Assembly (NCBI GenBank): GCA_036583965.1 | Contig: JAZBQD010000030.1 | Coordinates: 85,812,800 to 85,876,799 of the forward strand | DNA length: 64,000 bases | DNA from: Prunella strophiata | Lineage: Eukaryota > Chordata > Aves > Passeriformes > Prunellidae | Direction of reading: 5' to 3' | Part shown: piece by piece, positions 13,120-26,240 of the stretch | Position numbering within the stretch: position 1 is the stretch's first letter | Layout of the letters: every line of letters starts with the position of its first letter | Notes under the pieces: model-generated | Told to the model about the DNA's origin: nothing | Database searches by the model: none | What the model saw: only the letters and a program-made list of their open reading frames with translations | Position numbers and translations under genes: made by a program

Positions 13120-13420
13120 GCTATTTAATCAGGAGCGTTTGTTGATTTGAGCAGAGCCCCTATGCTGTGAAATGAAAAAAGAAAACCAAATTTTCTTGAG
13201 CAATCTTGCTGTTCCTGCTTCAGGTGCTAGGCCATTTCACTAAAGCAGCTCAGACGAGAATGTCATTAGTTCCTAAGCCCCAGGTGAATTTGCCACTGTT
13301 CCACATGATTAAGCCAGATAATTGTGTGTTGATAGCGAATGTGGTTGGTGAAATACAATTTCTAGGACCTTCCTAAACAAACACAATGTAGAAGTGAGTC
13401 AAAGTGCTGTCATTTCAGTC
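13120..13420. promoter_or_regulatory. Candidate conserved noncoding element
   Basis: Non-repetitive sequence retaining isolated CpGs (GGAGCGTTT, CAGACGAGA, ATAGCGAAT) and containing homeodomain-like and TALE-like cores such as GATAATTG and CATGATTAAG. It has no open frame of note. The call rests on sequence texture and CpG retention relative to flanks; whether it is conserved is unknown. Confidence 0.3.
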
Positions 13421-13820
13421 CTTTGTCACAGGCTTTGCACTTGCAGACATCTCTGGTGAGGACTGGCGAATAATTCTGTGGCATGTCACTGTGCTCTTAA
13501 AGGTGACCTGGCTCAGAAAGTGGATCATGCATCTTTTGCCATGCAGTTTAGGGGAGGAGGGGGGGAAAAGGCCTGGCTAATGTGCCCATGAGCAGCACAG
13601 ACTTCTAACATTAGCCCATTTCAATCTATGCATGCTGGAGATTGCTTTGTCTTCAAATAACTTAACAATTCCACACAGTACTTTCAGAAGTTATTAAAAT
13701 GCCAGAGTAATGTGTAATTATATGTCCTGAGAAGCTAGTTGCTGAAAACTTTTTAAAAGCTATTTAAATAGTGTTTCTCTATCAGGGTGATGCAGACCCA
13801 ATAAACAAACTTTGGGACCA

Positions 13821-13870
13821 TATCCTGCCTCTGCTGACTTTCTCTGTGACCTTGACTGGGTAAATAAAGA
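13821..13870 (+). repeat. Possible MIR-type SINE fragment
   Basis: TGCCTCTGCTGACTTTCTCT followed by GTGACCTTGACTGGGTAAAT parallels the MIR core text 'gctgtgtgaccttgggcaagtcac', including the GTGACCTTG block. Divergence is high, as expected for a fossil older than the mammal-sauropsid split. A chance partial match remains possible. Confidence 0.45.
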
Positions 13871-15454
13871 TTTGATTTTTGACCCAAATCCTCAAAGAGG
13901 TAGAATCCTATATGTAAATTATTCTTTTTTAGACTATAGGTAGATATGCAAAGGCAGTGATAGCTTTAGCAGGCATAGTACTGCCCTTTTGATCTGTTGG
14001 CAAATTGTTTCTGCCCTGGTGCTGTCCTGGCACAAACCTGCATGGTGAAACTCAGCTGGGGACTGACTGCCTTGGCTGAGACACAGGTTCCTTTGCCCCC
14101 AAAGAAAGGTAGCTTTTCAGCATATTTAGTTCTCTGATGCTGTCTACCACATGGCTCACCAACATTTGTGCAAGATGTAGAGGTCAGAACAAGCATGTTT
14201 AGGACCTTGGAAAGGGAGAAGGGGAAAGCAAAGGGGTTAATTATATTTCCACGGCTGCCAAAAAGCTGTTGTGATTTTACTTGTAAAAAAGAGTGGCTCA
14301 TACTCAAACTAACATTGTGGGGATTACATATTGTGGTAACATCTGCTGATAACTTTAGATAAAAGTGACAGTAGAGATGGAGAACATTAGTGCACTGATT
14401 CTACACTTACTGCTGGTTGCAAGAAGTGAAAAGTGAGGAACTCTTAATAAAGGAATCCATTTTTACAAAAGGAAACAAAACAAAGAAAGGGACATAAGAG
14501 AAGCTGATATTTTTGTTTTACCTACTACTTTCTGTATCTGGCAGTGCCAGGAAATTCTGTCTTTTGATTTTTAAGCCACGTTTTTTTCTTCTAGTTACCA
14601 TGTTTGTTTGAAGCTAGGAAAAGTGGGATTGTTTCTGAGTTGAAGTGGTGCCTCCAAAACACACTCTAAGTGTGTGTTTGTCCTGGAGATGCATATTATT
14701 AATCCACCAGACTTTGCACAGCAACCTTTAAAACAAATATCAAGCTAAAGCCTGTGTGCATGCACTCAGGCATGTGTGTATTTCTGGGTGTGTGTCCATA
14801 CTTGTGTCTGTACCTCACCTAGAAAGCTGTGTCTGTCAGCTGAAAGAAGGAAAGGGAAAAGACTGGAGGTGCAGGAAAAGAAGGTAGCTCCTTGCCTTTT
14901 TGAATACTGTAGAAATATTTATCAGATTATTATTTTTAGGTCTCTCATTTCATTCTATAAGCAGACATATTTTATGTACAATGAGAATCCTGTGGTATTA
15001 ACTGGCAGTCCTGGTGCCAGATGAGGAGTTTTGCCTTGTGATTTATGAAGGCATTAGATGTTGGTTGTTTATCTATGCGAGTTAAACATTTCCACTGTCC
15101 TTTCCTCATTCTTGAGCTTGTCTTCCCCATCTCTTTCCCTACAAACTCACTTTCTTAAATCACATTTACCATGTATCTCTCAAGACACTGAAAGAAGAGT
15201 CCCTGAAAGACCGTTTCAGCTTCATTTCATGACCTGGCTGACGTCTCTGGATCGTATGATTACTGTTTTGTTTTCTGAAAGTATTTTTCACCAAAAGCAA
15301 AGCATTGACTGAGAAAACTGTTCTCACCTGCCTTCTGGGTAGTTTATTAATATTCAAAGGCAGGAGAAGAAGGCAGAACGTGTGTACTTTTAGCAAGCAG
15401 GTATGGCTTTATCTACAATAAGACAAACTGATCACATTGACAGTATGGCAAGCT

Positions 15455-15560
15455 GGTTTAAAGCATGTGCTTTCAATTAATTTTAATTAGATTGGAGTAA
15501 AAGGAAATTTTAATTTTGATGTAATTACTGGAAACTTTGTTCATTGTATTTTAACTATGT
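15455..15560. promoter_or_regulatory. Homeodomain-core-rich AT block, possible enhancer
   Basis: About 100 bp dense in TAATTA/ATTAATT/TTAATT cores (for example CAATTAATTTTAATTAGATT and GTAATTACTGG). This is the recognition core of many homeodomain factors. Such clusters are found in forebrain and limb enhancers, but AT-rich neutral DNA also produces them. Only the motif clustering is seen here; function is inferred. Confidence 0.22.
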
Positions 15561-16164
15561 TCCCTGATTCAGGACAAATTAGATTTGGGGAAAACATTAT
15601 TGTAAAAGTTTTGAGCAAAGGTGCTCAGAACTGCTGCAGGGATTGATAAACCCTGTAAAACCTAGGCAAACTATACTATGCACCAAGCTGAATATACATT
15701 TAATTAATTTTGGTGAAAAAAAAGGAAAAATAAATTTTTAGTTTTACCCTGATCTAAATTTTGTGAAAATTCCTCCTGCTGAGGAGAAAAAACTTCTTGC
15801 TAGCACCAACTCTTTTTAAAGGCATCTTTTCAGTTGGAAAGATTTTGGACTGTAAGTATAGTCACCAGTATCAAAAGACAACTGAATTTCTGATTCTTCA
15901 CAAATTGCTACTGATAATTCTTGAGGGAACAAGACAGATGTAGATCCAAATGGCCAGAGTTCTTAACACAACTCCAGACAATATTAAATAAAAAAAAAAG
16001 AGAGAGGGAAATAATATTAATTGTCTACCCTCCTGTCAGAGCTGCCCTAATGGCATCACAATGTTCATTTTAGAAAAAGAAGAGCAAGATTTTAACAATT
16101 TCAAATAATTGCTTGAAAATAGCCTTGATCTCTACTTAAAGTGCTAAATTTTTTAATGCTTCTC

Positions 16165-16210
16165 AAAAAAAAAAAAAAAACCCAAAAAAACAAAAAACAA
16201 ACAACCAAAA
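16165..16210. repeat. A16 run with A/C-rich tail
   Basis: Sixteen consecutive A residues followed by CCC and A-rich, C-interrupted sequence. It is low-complexity DNA. No retrogene body or target-site duplication was recognised around it. Confidence 0.93.
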
Positions 16211-17899
16211 AATCACCTCCAAATGGTTTAACGGTTTTGAACAGCTTTGATGAATGTGGAACTTATCTCTCTGCTTGTAATATTTCCAGAGATAGTGCTA
16301 ATAAGTTGATTTGTATAAGGACACAGATCATTAGCAAATTGGACCCTTTATGTTCTAAAGGTTCTAGTCAGTGTTTAACTGTTATGGGGAGAACCATGTT
16401 CTAAGCAGGCTTGTAGAGTATAAACCTTGAGTTCAATAAAATGAGGCATTGATCTCTCTTATCCTTAATATTCAATGTCATGGGTGTTGCATGTCAGAAA
16501 CTATGTTGGTCACTGATAGAAACTTGCCTTTTGCTTATGCCTGAAGGCAGTTAACATCCATGTGCTGAGCACTCTTGTGACATCTCCTGAGGCAGAGGGG
16601 ATTTTTCCATTTATCACTGACATTCTTTTCCACTTATTGGAGGTGATCATATTCCTTGAATTCACATGGGGACCAACCACAGGACCATCCACAGCTATGA
16701 TACACAATCCCAGAGATCTGGTCCCCAGACACAATTCACTGCAGCCATCTACTCCTCTTACTTCTTGCCTTTATTTTAGTGAGACAGTTTTAACTTTGGG
16801 CACTTGGAAACCTACTTTTCCCCTTCTGTGTCTCTTTTTCTGAATTCCCAGAAGACTGGCTATTTTAATGCCCATCTGTATCTAGGGACCAGAGAACAAC
16901 ACAGTCCACAGCTGCTGTGTCATTCTTTTTTATTGCTGTTTAATTAGTCACTGGCTTTTACTTTTTCTGTTAAAGAAGAACAATCATTTGGCTTTCATAA
17001 TATTTCAACAAGGTTCCATACCAAAGGCTAATTTTCTTGAATATAAACTAAATGAGCTAAAGCCACAGATCTAGCCCACAACCCTTTTGTCTAGCAGATT
17101 TAGACAGATGGTATCAACCAGTTGGAACACTCATAGTTATAAGCCATTAAGATGATCAGTGGGTCAGAGCCTTAAAAAATAGGTAAGTACGTATTTGCTT
17201 ATAAAATGAGTTTCTAACTACTGAACAGTATAATTTAGTAGAAAGGAGGCAAACCAATTTCTGTTATGAAAATCTTGGAATACCAATTTCGGACTCTGGT
17301 GATCAGAACTATTCTCATTTTCAGTTAGCTTTATTGTAAGAGTGAGAGAATTAGTAGAGAACGCCTTCCTTTCATTTACAGTAGGATATTTGTCAGACAT
17401 CTGGATAACTGGAAGTTCAATTCTTAAAAGCATACTCCAAAACTTTCACAGATTTCAAGAGGTTTTGATTGCACCTTTGAATGCCCATCCCCACTGCAGG
17501 TTTTCTAGGGATTAAGTGAAAAGGAGAAAGAAGAGACTCTTACAGGCAAAAAGCAATTTTTTTTAAGCTGTACTTTCCTCTAGATTTATATTTTAATTCA
17601 AGCTCTTCAAGACAAAGACTATCTTTCTTCATCTGTCTGCAATACACATGCAAACAAAGAAGTCCTGTGCTTGATGGGGTATCCAGCTTTTGTTATAAGG
17701 CAAATAACAAATCCTACTTGGTTTAGGTTTCTAACACATCTTGACTTTCTTGTTGTTGTCTCTTAAACTGCAGGACCCTTGAGGTAAGGGCTGACTTTAT
17801 TTATGACAGATAACATGGTACATGCTGGTGGAGATTAATTAGGAAAATAAACCCAAAATATATCAAACCCTTTCATAGCAAGGAAACAATTCTAAGGAA

Positions 17900-18140
17900 T
17901 ATTTTGCCATAGTTTAAAATGCTATATGATATTATCAGTATTAACAGCTTTATTATAGCCTTGTATTAACAAGTTTTAGTACTGTATATTAGTAGCAGCT
18001 GGCTCTGCATTAATTATCTACTGTTTTAAATGTGACAGCAAAATGTATTTATAGTGGTCAGAAAACTTGTCATTATCTTAGCTAACTTTATCTCAGTCAA
18101 AAAACTGACAGTATTTGAATCTCTAATGATAAAATGGCAC
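17900..18140. promoter_or_regulatory. Possible conserved AT-rich noncoding block
   Basis: Non-repetitive AT-rich sequence with GCATTAATTATCTA, a GCAGCTGGC E-box (CAGCTG) and GTGACAG (TALE-type) within about 80 bp. There is no coding potential. The combination suggests an enhancer-like element but could be coincidental. Confidence 0.2.
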
Positions 18141-20929
18141 CAGTCATCTGTATAACTACTCAATAATGCACATTATTTTACCCTAATGGAGTCCAGAGTA
18201 TCTTTATGAATGACCACTATACAGACACATGTAATTCAGTATAATATTTAACAATTACATGAATGCCTTTAGAAGTCTGGAGGAGTGTGTCTTGCTTGAG
18301 ATTGGATCAACACAATCCCAAACCATTTGTCTTGTTCAACTAAGCTAAATATTTGGTATCAGCTCTATTCAACATTTTTCTGTGCTGCTCTGCAGTGTTG
18401 TTGTGCCTTACAGCCTGATGACCAAGATCCATATGGAAAGATCTCTTCAGTGGATTACTCTTTTCACAAGATGGATATCTTACCTGGGGATCCATATGAT
18501 GGGTGATGTGTACCTTGTGGCACACTCAGAAAATCTGTCCATGGCAAAAAATTAATAATGCAAAACATCTAATCTCCAGCTTTTGTGAGGTATCAAGATC
18601 ATGTCAGGGAGACATACATTGGTACTGAAGAGAGCTAAAATGAAATGCTTTGGTTTCATTCAGAAAATGTTATTCGCTGTTGCAGTTTTGTTATATTCAG
18701 CATTTTCTTTAGATCAGAAATACTAAAGTGGCATGTTTTGACATTTCTGAACTTTGTGATTTTCAGAAGTTTCAGTAGTCAATGTTTAACTTTCTGTTCC
18801 AAATTGGGATAAAAGCAAATATGAAGACAGTGAAATTTTCAGTGGGACTGAAAACACATGTTCTTTCAGCCCTAGCTGTATCCTTGTTCCACATAAAAGA
18901 GTTTCAGATATTTGCCAGGGATAGTGAATTTTTACTAGTTTCACTTTATTTCCTGACAATATAAAACAGTGGGGATGCAACATTTGTACAACTGTAATAG
19001 GTGACTTTGTTTATTAGCTGGCCTTCTCAGAAGTGGAAATTTAAGCATGAGAAAATTGAAATTCAGCATATGTTTGAGCATTTCTGGAGATGTATGAACT
19101 TGAGCCTTTCTTCTTGAAATGATTTTGTCTCCTTTTCCTCAGGGGATTTAGTGTTTCTGTCTGCTGCATCCCTGTCCCTGCACGCTCCCTAAGCAGAAAA
19201 AAAGGGAGTGGAAGATGACATTTCTGTTGGGAATATCTGTGCCATGTGGGGATATACCAGCTGCAGGCCTCTTTTTTGACAACATCCTTGGAAAAGGTTC
19301 AGGCACAGGAATTCCTGCAGAGACTCAGGCCAATTGAAAATTGCTTTCTGATAAATTTTTAGAATTTCTGTCACGCTAAGGTGAAGCACATAATCTGGTC
19401 TTCAGTGTCTTCTACCAACATGGAAATGTGGACAGTGGCAAAAAGAGGAGAAAAATGTCTCTCCTGTGTCTTAAGTGAACAGCAAAGGAAATTAACCCAT
19501 TGCAACCTGTCTATCTGGTATGTCTCATCCATGTATACAAAGAGACGTTTGCAAACAGTCAAGAAGAGTGAACTTCTTCTCATGCTTGACTAAAAGGTTG
19601 GAAAGTTTATCTTGCTCCTGTAGAAAGAAAGGTGAGTGCAATATGTTTGATTCCAGTGAGATGTTGTCCATAACATCCACCATATCCTGACACCATGACA
19701 TTGATGAAACTGCATTACATCTCCCACCCCCACCCCATTCCTAAAATTTCGAGATACACTCTGTTATTCATTTCACATGCAGTGCAGAGTGTCAAAGTGC
19801 CAAGGCATGTACCAAAATGGGCAGTGATTCACAGTGTGCTGGGGCAACCTGTGTGATTTGCTCTCTTCATTTATCCCTGGAGCTTCACCATTTGGGAACA
19901 TTTCATACTCCACTGCAGCAGGCAGGGAGAGTTCCCTTCTCCAGTGGGGATGCTCCCTTACCTGTCTTGGCCTTTGTCATCTCTCCAATATGACAGTCAG
20001 ACCTCCTGTGTACTGGCAGCTCTCGTGCTGCAATAATTAGTGATGAGTGAGACAGTTCAAGGGATAAGCCAGATAAAGGAGAGTACAGAGCTGCTCAGAT
20101 GATGAGATGCCTTTACTTTTGAAAGGTTGGAAGACTACTTTCTGAGGAGAGCAGGGGCTGCTTAAAACAGCCTTAAGCTGTGTTGGCCCTGATATGAGTG
20201 CTTTCTGAATCAGTGGCTTTGTACCTCTGTGGTGAAGGTGAGGATGTTGGGGGAAAGCACTGCAATGCAGACAACATGCCACAGATATGGGTGGGAATGC
20301 ACTTGAGTTACCCAGTGCCTTTTTTCTGTTCTCCTTTGTCATAATTTTTTAAAAAATACACAGATATATTCAGGAACAACACTTACAGCCAACTCAGGGT
20401 GCAGTCAGCACAGGGAGAGAGCTTCCTGCACAAGCCATCACATGTACACATCTGGATCTGTGTTCAGTGAAAAGTGCTGGTGGCCTGAACAGCTCAATGA
20501 ATCTTCTTGGTGGTGCTATATTGAGCTGCTGTGGTCCTCCTAGCACACACCACACATTTGCCACAAACCAGGTGCTAAATTTTTAATAATGCCATGTCCT
20601 TGCTGCAGAAGTGAACAGGCAAGTGTTGCAGAAATTCCCCTGCTATGACCCCTCCCTCAGGACCTGAGCAGCTTGCTTTGCTCTTTGAACAGCTGGGAGG
20701 TTCACCACACAAGCCAGTGGCAGGCGGCTGCTGTGGGCTGCCTGGTTTTGTTTTATTTTATTTCATATTATTTATGTAGATTTTAAGTATCAAAGGGCTC
20801 TCCCCAGGTGTAAAACATGGACATAGCCAAACCTCAGTTTTGTTTGGAAAGTAGTTTTTAATACCCATCTGGAGTGTGGGTGAAGGTGAAAGTTGTCAGG
20901 CTGTGAAAAATGGAATTGGTGTTGGCTGA

Positions 20930-21560
20930 CCTGAAATAGGCCGTAAAGTTCTATTCCTCACAAAGGCAAGATATATTATTGCTGTAACGCCATTATTCCG
21001 CTCCATCACTTTTAAACCTTGTTCCCATTATCTGCAAGTTAAATATAACCCTATGTAAAAACAGGAAGGACAGCGCTAAGTTGTCCAGCTTAACAGCACA
21101 CACTTAAAACATAATAGAGCACTTGTTACTGTATTTTATGGAACGGAAACTCCAAATGTAAAGATGTATTAAGGAAATATCTCAAAGTTATTAGGGAAGG
21201 ATATTTACAATTACAGATTGCTTTATATTATGCTTTTATGAACATCTCAGGAAATGAAATAGCCCTCAGCTGTAGAGAGTGAAGAGGGAGGTAATTTTCC
21301 TTAATACGGGTGATAAAATTAATCTGATTGAAATCGCTAGCGATTATTTCGCAGAATACTGAGTGGCAGTACAATCACTTACACTCTTTTATATTTTTTT
21401 AGTCAAAGCTCGTGTAGATGAAAGCTAATTACAAAGTAGTGATGTGAAGCGCTAAGGAAATAGTTTGTATAGCATAGAACAGGCACAGCTAATTGGGGTT
21501 TGTGATTACACAGATTGTTGTTAGGGAGAATTAACTACCAGCAGTCTCTCCTGCAAAGCT
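20930..21560. promoter_or_regulatory. Best candidate conserved noncoding element / enhancer
   Basis: About eleven CpG dinucleotides occur across this AT-rich 630 bp (GGCCGT, TAACGCC, TTCCGCT, CAGCGCT, GAACGGA, ATACGGG, ATCGCTAGCGAT, TTTCGCA, CTCGTG, AAGCGCT). Surrounding kilobases hold only a few. Methylation-driven CpG decay should have removed them unless the DNA is constrained or kept unmethylated. Homeodomain cores (CTAATTAC, GCTAATTGG) and a perfect 12-bp palindrome lie inside. There are no long frames and no repeat similarity. By texture this is the strongest regulatory candidate in the window; conservation itself was not tested. Confidence 0.45.
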
Positions 21561-23079
21561 TCTCATCAAGGGAAAGTAAAAATAGACACTGGATCTGTTA
21601 TTTATCTAATTATGCTATGAATATTTTCACAAGCATGTTACACACTCTCAAATGGTTTGTTGTTCAAAAACTTTCAGTCTCATGTTGCTTCTGATCAAAG
21701 TATCAATATGAAGTTTCTGACATTTGATTTTTTCCCCTTAATATTACACACTCATGACAGTCCTCCCATGAAATTGTTCCTGGGAACTGAATGGTATGAT
21801 TTTAGGCATTTACACCTAATGCTGTGGCAGCTGAAATGCGTCAAAATGATTATTAGAAAGGTAATTGGACAGAGAAGATTGTAGTGAGTGTACCGAGGTG
21901 AGAAAAGCCAACACAGGCTTTAAATAGCACTGAGAAATATTTTCATAGCTGTTATCATTTGAATTACTGTACAAGCCTATCAAGAATTCTAACCTTGCAA
22001 GTATAGTGAAAAAGCAGGCCTTTGTTTTATACTGCTCTGTTCAGAACAGGAAGGGGTGAATGGAGGAGATGTTCCATATGGAGACCCTGATCTTGTAAAC
22101 TAATCTGCATGGGAGACTCCTTATGCTGCATGGAGCCTCACTGAAATCATTAGGACTCTATGTGGTGCAGTGTGTAATCAGGCTGATAATAGATGCTCAT
22201 TGAATTTGTTAAATGTTTTGCTTTGCTTTGTTACTGCCTTTTACTTGTTGACCTGGAGGAGCTTGCTGAGATTGAAAACTGTCATGTGATGAAATTTCAG
22301 AGAAATCCATAAAGCCAGTATTGAAAGCATCTTAGAGTCCTAATTTCTGGTGGGTTATTGAATTAATAGCTATTACTTAATAACAGATTCAGCAAATGTT
22401 GGTCATTGACAGAATAACTGCAAGTATTCTGGAGGAAGGCCTCTCAAGATCTCAGTGATTTGTTGTAAAACTTTATTAGTAGTCCTAGCACAAATGTTTG
22501 TCAGTCTCCACAGAAGTTCTCAGGGATGGGGAAAGCAATCATAAAATGCTTAGGCAGGAGCATTCAAGGAAATTAGCAAGCATTAATGTCGCAGCTGAAA
22601 GGAGCACCACACCTTCCTGTGAGCATTGCTTCCTGGAATTACTGCCTCTTGGTGGAAGCCTCAGATACTCCTGTCTCCCTACACATCTTCCTGTACCATC
22701 CCTGAAAGAACTACTTGAATGGCACCCAGCTGCATTCTGCACAGGGGCTCTGTGCTCAGTATTTGTAAGACATCTTAGGAGAAAACTGCATCAGGGAAGT
22801 ATTTTCCATCTGCATAATCTTAATTTTCTGTATTATACAGAATGTACAGGATTTCAGACTCAGTTTAGAAGCCTGAAGACGAATGGGTAATTCATGGCAG
22901 TTTAATAATTCATACACAGAATAAAAGCAGAGTGTTAGAAGGAGCTTTCTGACTTTGGGTGGTCAGTTTAAGACACTTGGGTTTGGATTTGCTTTGTTAA
23001 AATTCTGAGTTCCCACAATCTCCTCTCCGAGTTAAAACTGAAATGCCCCAAGTCAGAAGACCATTTTAACATAAGCTCA

Positions 23080-23111
23080 TATGCTTTTATTTTGCTATGC
23101 TTTTATTTTGC
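23080..23111. repeat. Perfect 16-bp tandem duplication
   Basis: TATGCTTTTATTTTGC is present twice head-to-tail without mismatch. It is a short, apparently recent replication-slippage duplication in unique sequence. Confidence 0.95.
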
Positions 23112-23514
23112 TCTCCTTTTCTTCCAATTTTTTTTTCTGAAAAATCCCCAGGCAACATCTTGCTAAACTGTGAGTTGTCCTTTAATCCAGTAGTTTCCAA
23201 ACTTCTTTGAACTAATAGCACTGAAGGCTTCTGTCAATGCTCCAAAAATTAATCCTATTGTGGAAATGGCCCTGTACCCAGAGGTACTTCCAGCTGGCTG
23301 GATATCATGGTGGGAGACAGGGCCCATAGGCTTACTGTAGGCTCCAGAAATGGGTTGTAATCAAGGCTCCTGTGTGTTTAGGACCAGATGAGTTGGGACT
23401 GTCCAGACACCAGCCCTCACTGACAAGTCTCATCCCTCACCACAAGCCTTGCTGACTGTGCTTCTGTGGAACACAGTGGGAAAATCTCAGGACAGGTGAT
23501 TCATACTACCTCCA

Positions 23515-23543
23515 TATAAATAAATAAATAAATAATAAATAAA
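23515..23543. repeat. (TAAA)n short microsatellite
   Basis: About seven TAAA-type units with one shortened unit (TAATAAA). It is a simple tetranucleotide repeat. Confidence 0.93.
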
Positions 23544-26196
23544 GGAAAATTGAGATGTTACAAAGCTTACTCACCAGCAATAGTATTTAATTTTCTCAGA
23601 AAACAATAAAAATATTATAATCTTTGTGGAGGGAAAGTTGTAAGCTTTTATATCTCTAACAGTCTGAAGGGTATTCTACCTTTAAATATAAAAAAAGTTG
23701 GTAAGGAACTGCATCTACAGAACCTGAGTAAAATTTTCCAAGAGAAGCCTTCTGCCCTGGATAGTCAATTTAAGACAAGCTGAGTCTGATTTTCTAACAT
23801 GCTGAATTCCTGGAGCTTTTACTGACTTTACACTGATGCCCAAAATCAAAGCAATAAATGACTTTAGTAATGCTGGTTCCCCAGCCCTCACACTTCCTTG
23901 TTCCTTTTGAGGAGCAGAACTGCTGTCCCAGTGGATATCCCTTGGGAGAAAGACTGGCTACTCACACTTTGTGACTGGCACCCTTCCTTTAAATCTGGAG
24001 TATGGCTTCCTTTTGAATTCTTTGCCTGGGTCCTGTGTGGAGGGAAGAAGTGTAAGGAGTGTGTCACAGCCTAAGCACACCACATGACAGATAGTGGACT
24101 GTAGCCTACAGCTCCCATCCCTAAAAAGCCCTAAATTGAACAGACACTGGAAAGAGACAGCTTGCCCTCTCCTGAGTCAGTGTACCTACAGCTTCTGCCT
24201 CAACCCTCTGAAATGTTGTCCCTTTCTGATGTAGTGAGGTTTTGTTACCATTTTAATTAAAGCCACCTTATCATGGAGAAGGACTGCGAACACAAACATC
24301 CAACAGGTGAAGTGAAGCCTCATGTGAATCACCCAGTGCTAGGGCAGAAACCCAGCAGGGCCTTGCAGCTGGTTCTTCTTTTCCCTTTCCATGGTACTGC
24401 CAGTGCTCCTCTGAGCTCCAGGTGTTATTTCCCAGATGTGCTACATGCCTGTAGTGTGAGGAGAAGGCATTTTACAGTCTTCTGCAATGGGGATAGGAAG
24501 AGGAAGTGAAGAGGGTATATAGAAAAAGAAACCTTATCCACCAGTTGGTTTAATTTACATTTGGAAAAGTATCAAGAACAGAGTTATAGCAGACAAAACT
24601 GTTCATGGTAGGCATAATATAAGAGGCTCTAATTTTTCATGTGAGTACACAGAGGACATGCTGGATCAGAAAAGTTGCTCACCTTTTTCAGTAAAGCATT
24701 TATAAAATTGGCTAGCTTCAGATGAGCATGCCAGAAACTCTGCAGTAGGTTGTTACAGAGACTACTTGTCCACAGGGAAAATTTCTTAATCCACAGACTG
24801 TTTTATGCCATGAAGCATATGAATTTACATCCTTTCCTAAAAGTCTTAGAATCTTTTTTTGTTTGTGTTTCTTCTCTTTACTACAATAATTGTGGATACT
24901 TTTGTTATTTCCCATAGAAGTTTGGTAGTTGTGCAGTCTAACAATACTGTATCACACACTTATATGTAAAATTTTTCTATTTATTTTACCCAGAAAATTA
25001 ATGCAGGTATAATTAAAAATTATATATTTTTTCATACTCTTAAGAGTCTGTTACTAGCAACACACTGCATTAAGTACATATTAGTATTTTGCTGCCATTC
25101 TGTATAACCAGAAAATAAAAATTATATGTGTGTATGCAAATGATGGAGGATCTGGATCTGTGCTAAGTAATTTTCCTGTGCTACTCTACTTTGTCCACTC
25201 AAGTGACTGCCACTGAAAATTAAATGGCTTTCAATAATAATTCTGTAACCTGAAATGTATGCCTACAGGATAATTAGAATACATAAAAAGTAATCATGTG
25301 TCCTCCAGTCGTGAAGAATACTCCACAGCTGATCGACATCCCTGGATCTTTAATGCCCATGAGATGTAACATTCAGCTGAGAGGTGTAACCATGTCACAC
25401 TGCTCAGGGACATATCCTTCCTCAAGCACAAAGTTTGGCTTGCTGCTCTCTGCAAGCTGTGCTGGACCAGTTTTTGTGCTCCTGCACCTCATGGCACTAA
25501 CACCACTTTGCCTTCTGCTTTTCTATCCTGGCAGTCCACCCTCCCTCAGCAGCACCTTGTCTGGGACAAAGTGAGCCTTCCTCTATTTTGGCCACCTATG
25601 AAGTGGTGGTTTAAAGTTCTATCAACATGAATGGTTGTGTAGTTCATTTTGTGTGGGTGGATTTTTTTCCAGTCAATCCAAGTCTTTTTGAGGCCTATCT
25701 AAAGCTACAATTTACAAGATGATTTTTGGGAAAGGAAAAGCCTCATTTCCAGGCCTTGTATCTGGCAGAAAACTGAGTACCACCAAAAGCCACAGCCTCA
25801 TTAAAATACTACACTGTGCCTGTATCAGGGAATTCTCAATAATACTTATACCTTGGGCTCCAATCTGTCTCATCACAGTCACTTTCAGAGCAAGAGCCAT
25901 GAAAGTCCATCTTCCCTCAGCCTGCATTTCAGAAATGCCCCAAATGAAACAACCAAAAGACACAGTTAAAAAGAACTTTGACTTTACATATTTAAAGAAG
26001 CTCTTTTCTATCAACTAATGGGCCAGAACTCAGGAAATCTAATGAACTGCAATACTGATAGTAATTGCCATCATTCCTGTCTTACAGAGACATATAATTA
26101 GTTTATAGTAAAGACACTGCCAGAGACCCACAATCCACAAAAGACACATGTGAAGGATAAAGGAAATAAAAAAAAAAAAATTATCTAATGTCATTG

Positions 26197-26240
26197 ATTT
26201 TAAGATGACAAACTGAGGCAGAGGACTGAAATACTTGTAT
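26197..26240 (-). repeat. Possible MIR-type SINE fragment, inverted
   Basis: TTTTAAGATGACAAACTGAG followed by GCAGAGGACTGAA matches the antisense MIR phrase 'tttacagatgaggaaactgaggcacagag'. Only about 40 bp aligns by eye. A poly-A patch (about 26168-26180) lies just upstream on the + strand. Confidence 0.5.

Larger units (their letters stand above)
13421..20929. other. Unique noncoding sequence with scattered fossils
   Basis: No gene is recognised. Contents include a MIR-like scrap at about 13.82 kb, an A16 run with an A/C-rich tail at 16165-16210, and two AT-rich blocks (about 15.46-15.56 and 17.90-18.14 kb) listed separately. A GC-elevated stretch lies near 20.6-20.75 kb. Open frames reach about 113 codons (13966-14307, -) without domain similarity. 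Confidence 0.55.

Noticed and set aside
23187..23235. Sequence near TAGTTTCCAAACTTCTTTGA as a second hAT-type transposon end
   Set aside because: Only about 15 bp resembles hAT termini and the rest diverges, so there is too little to call.
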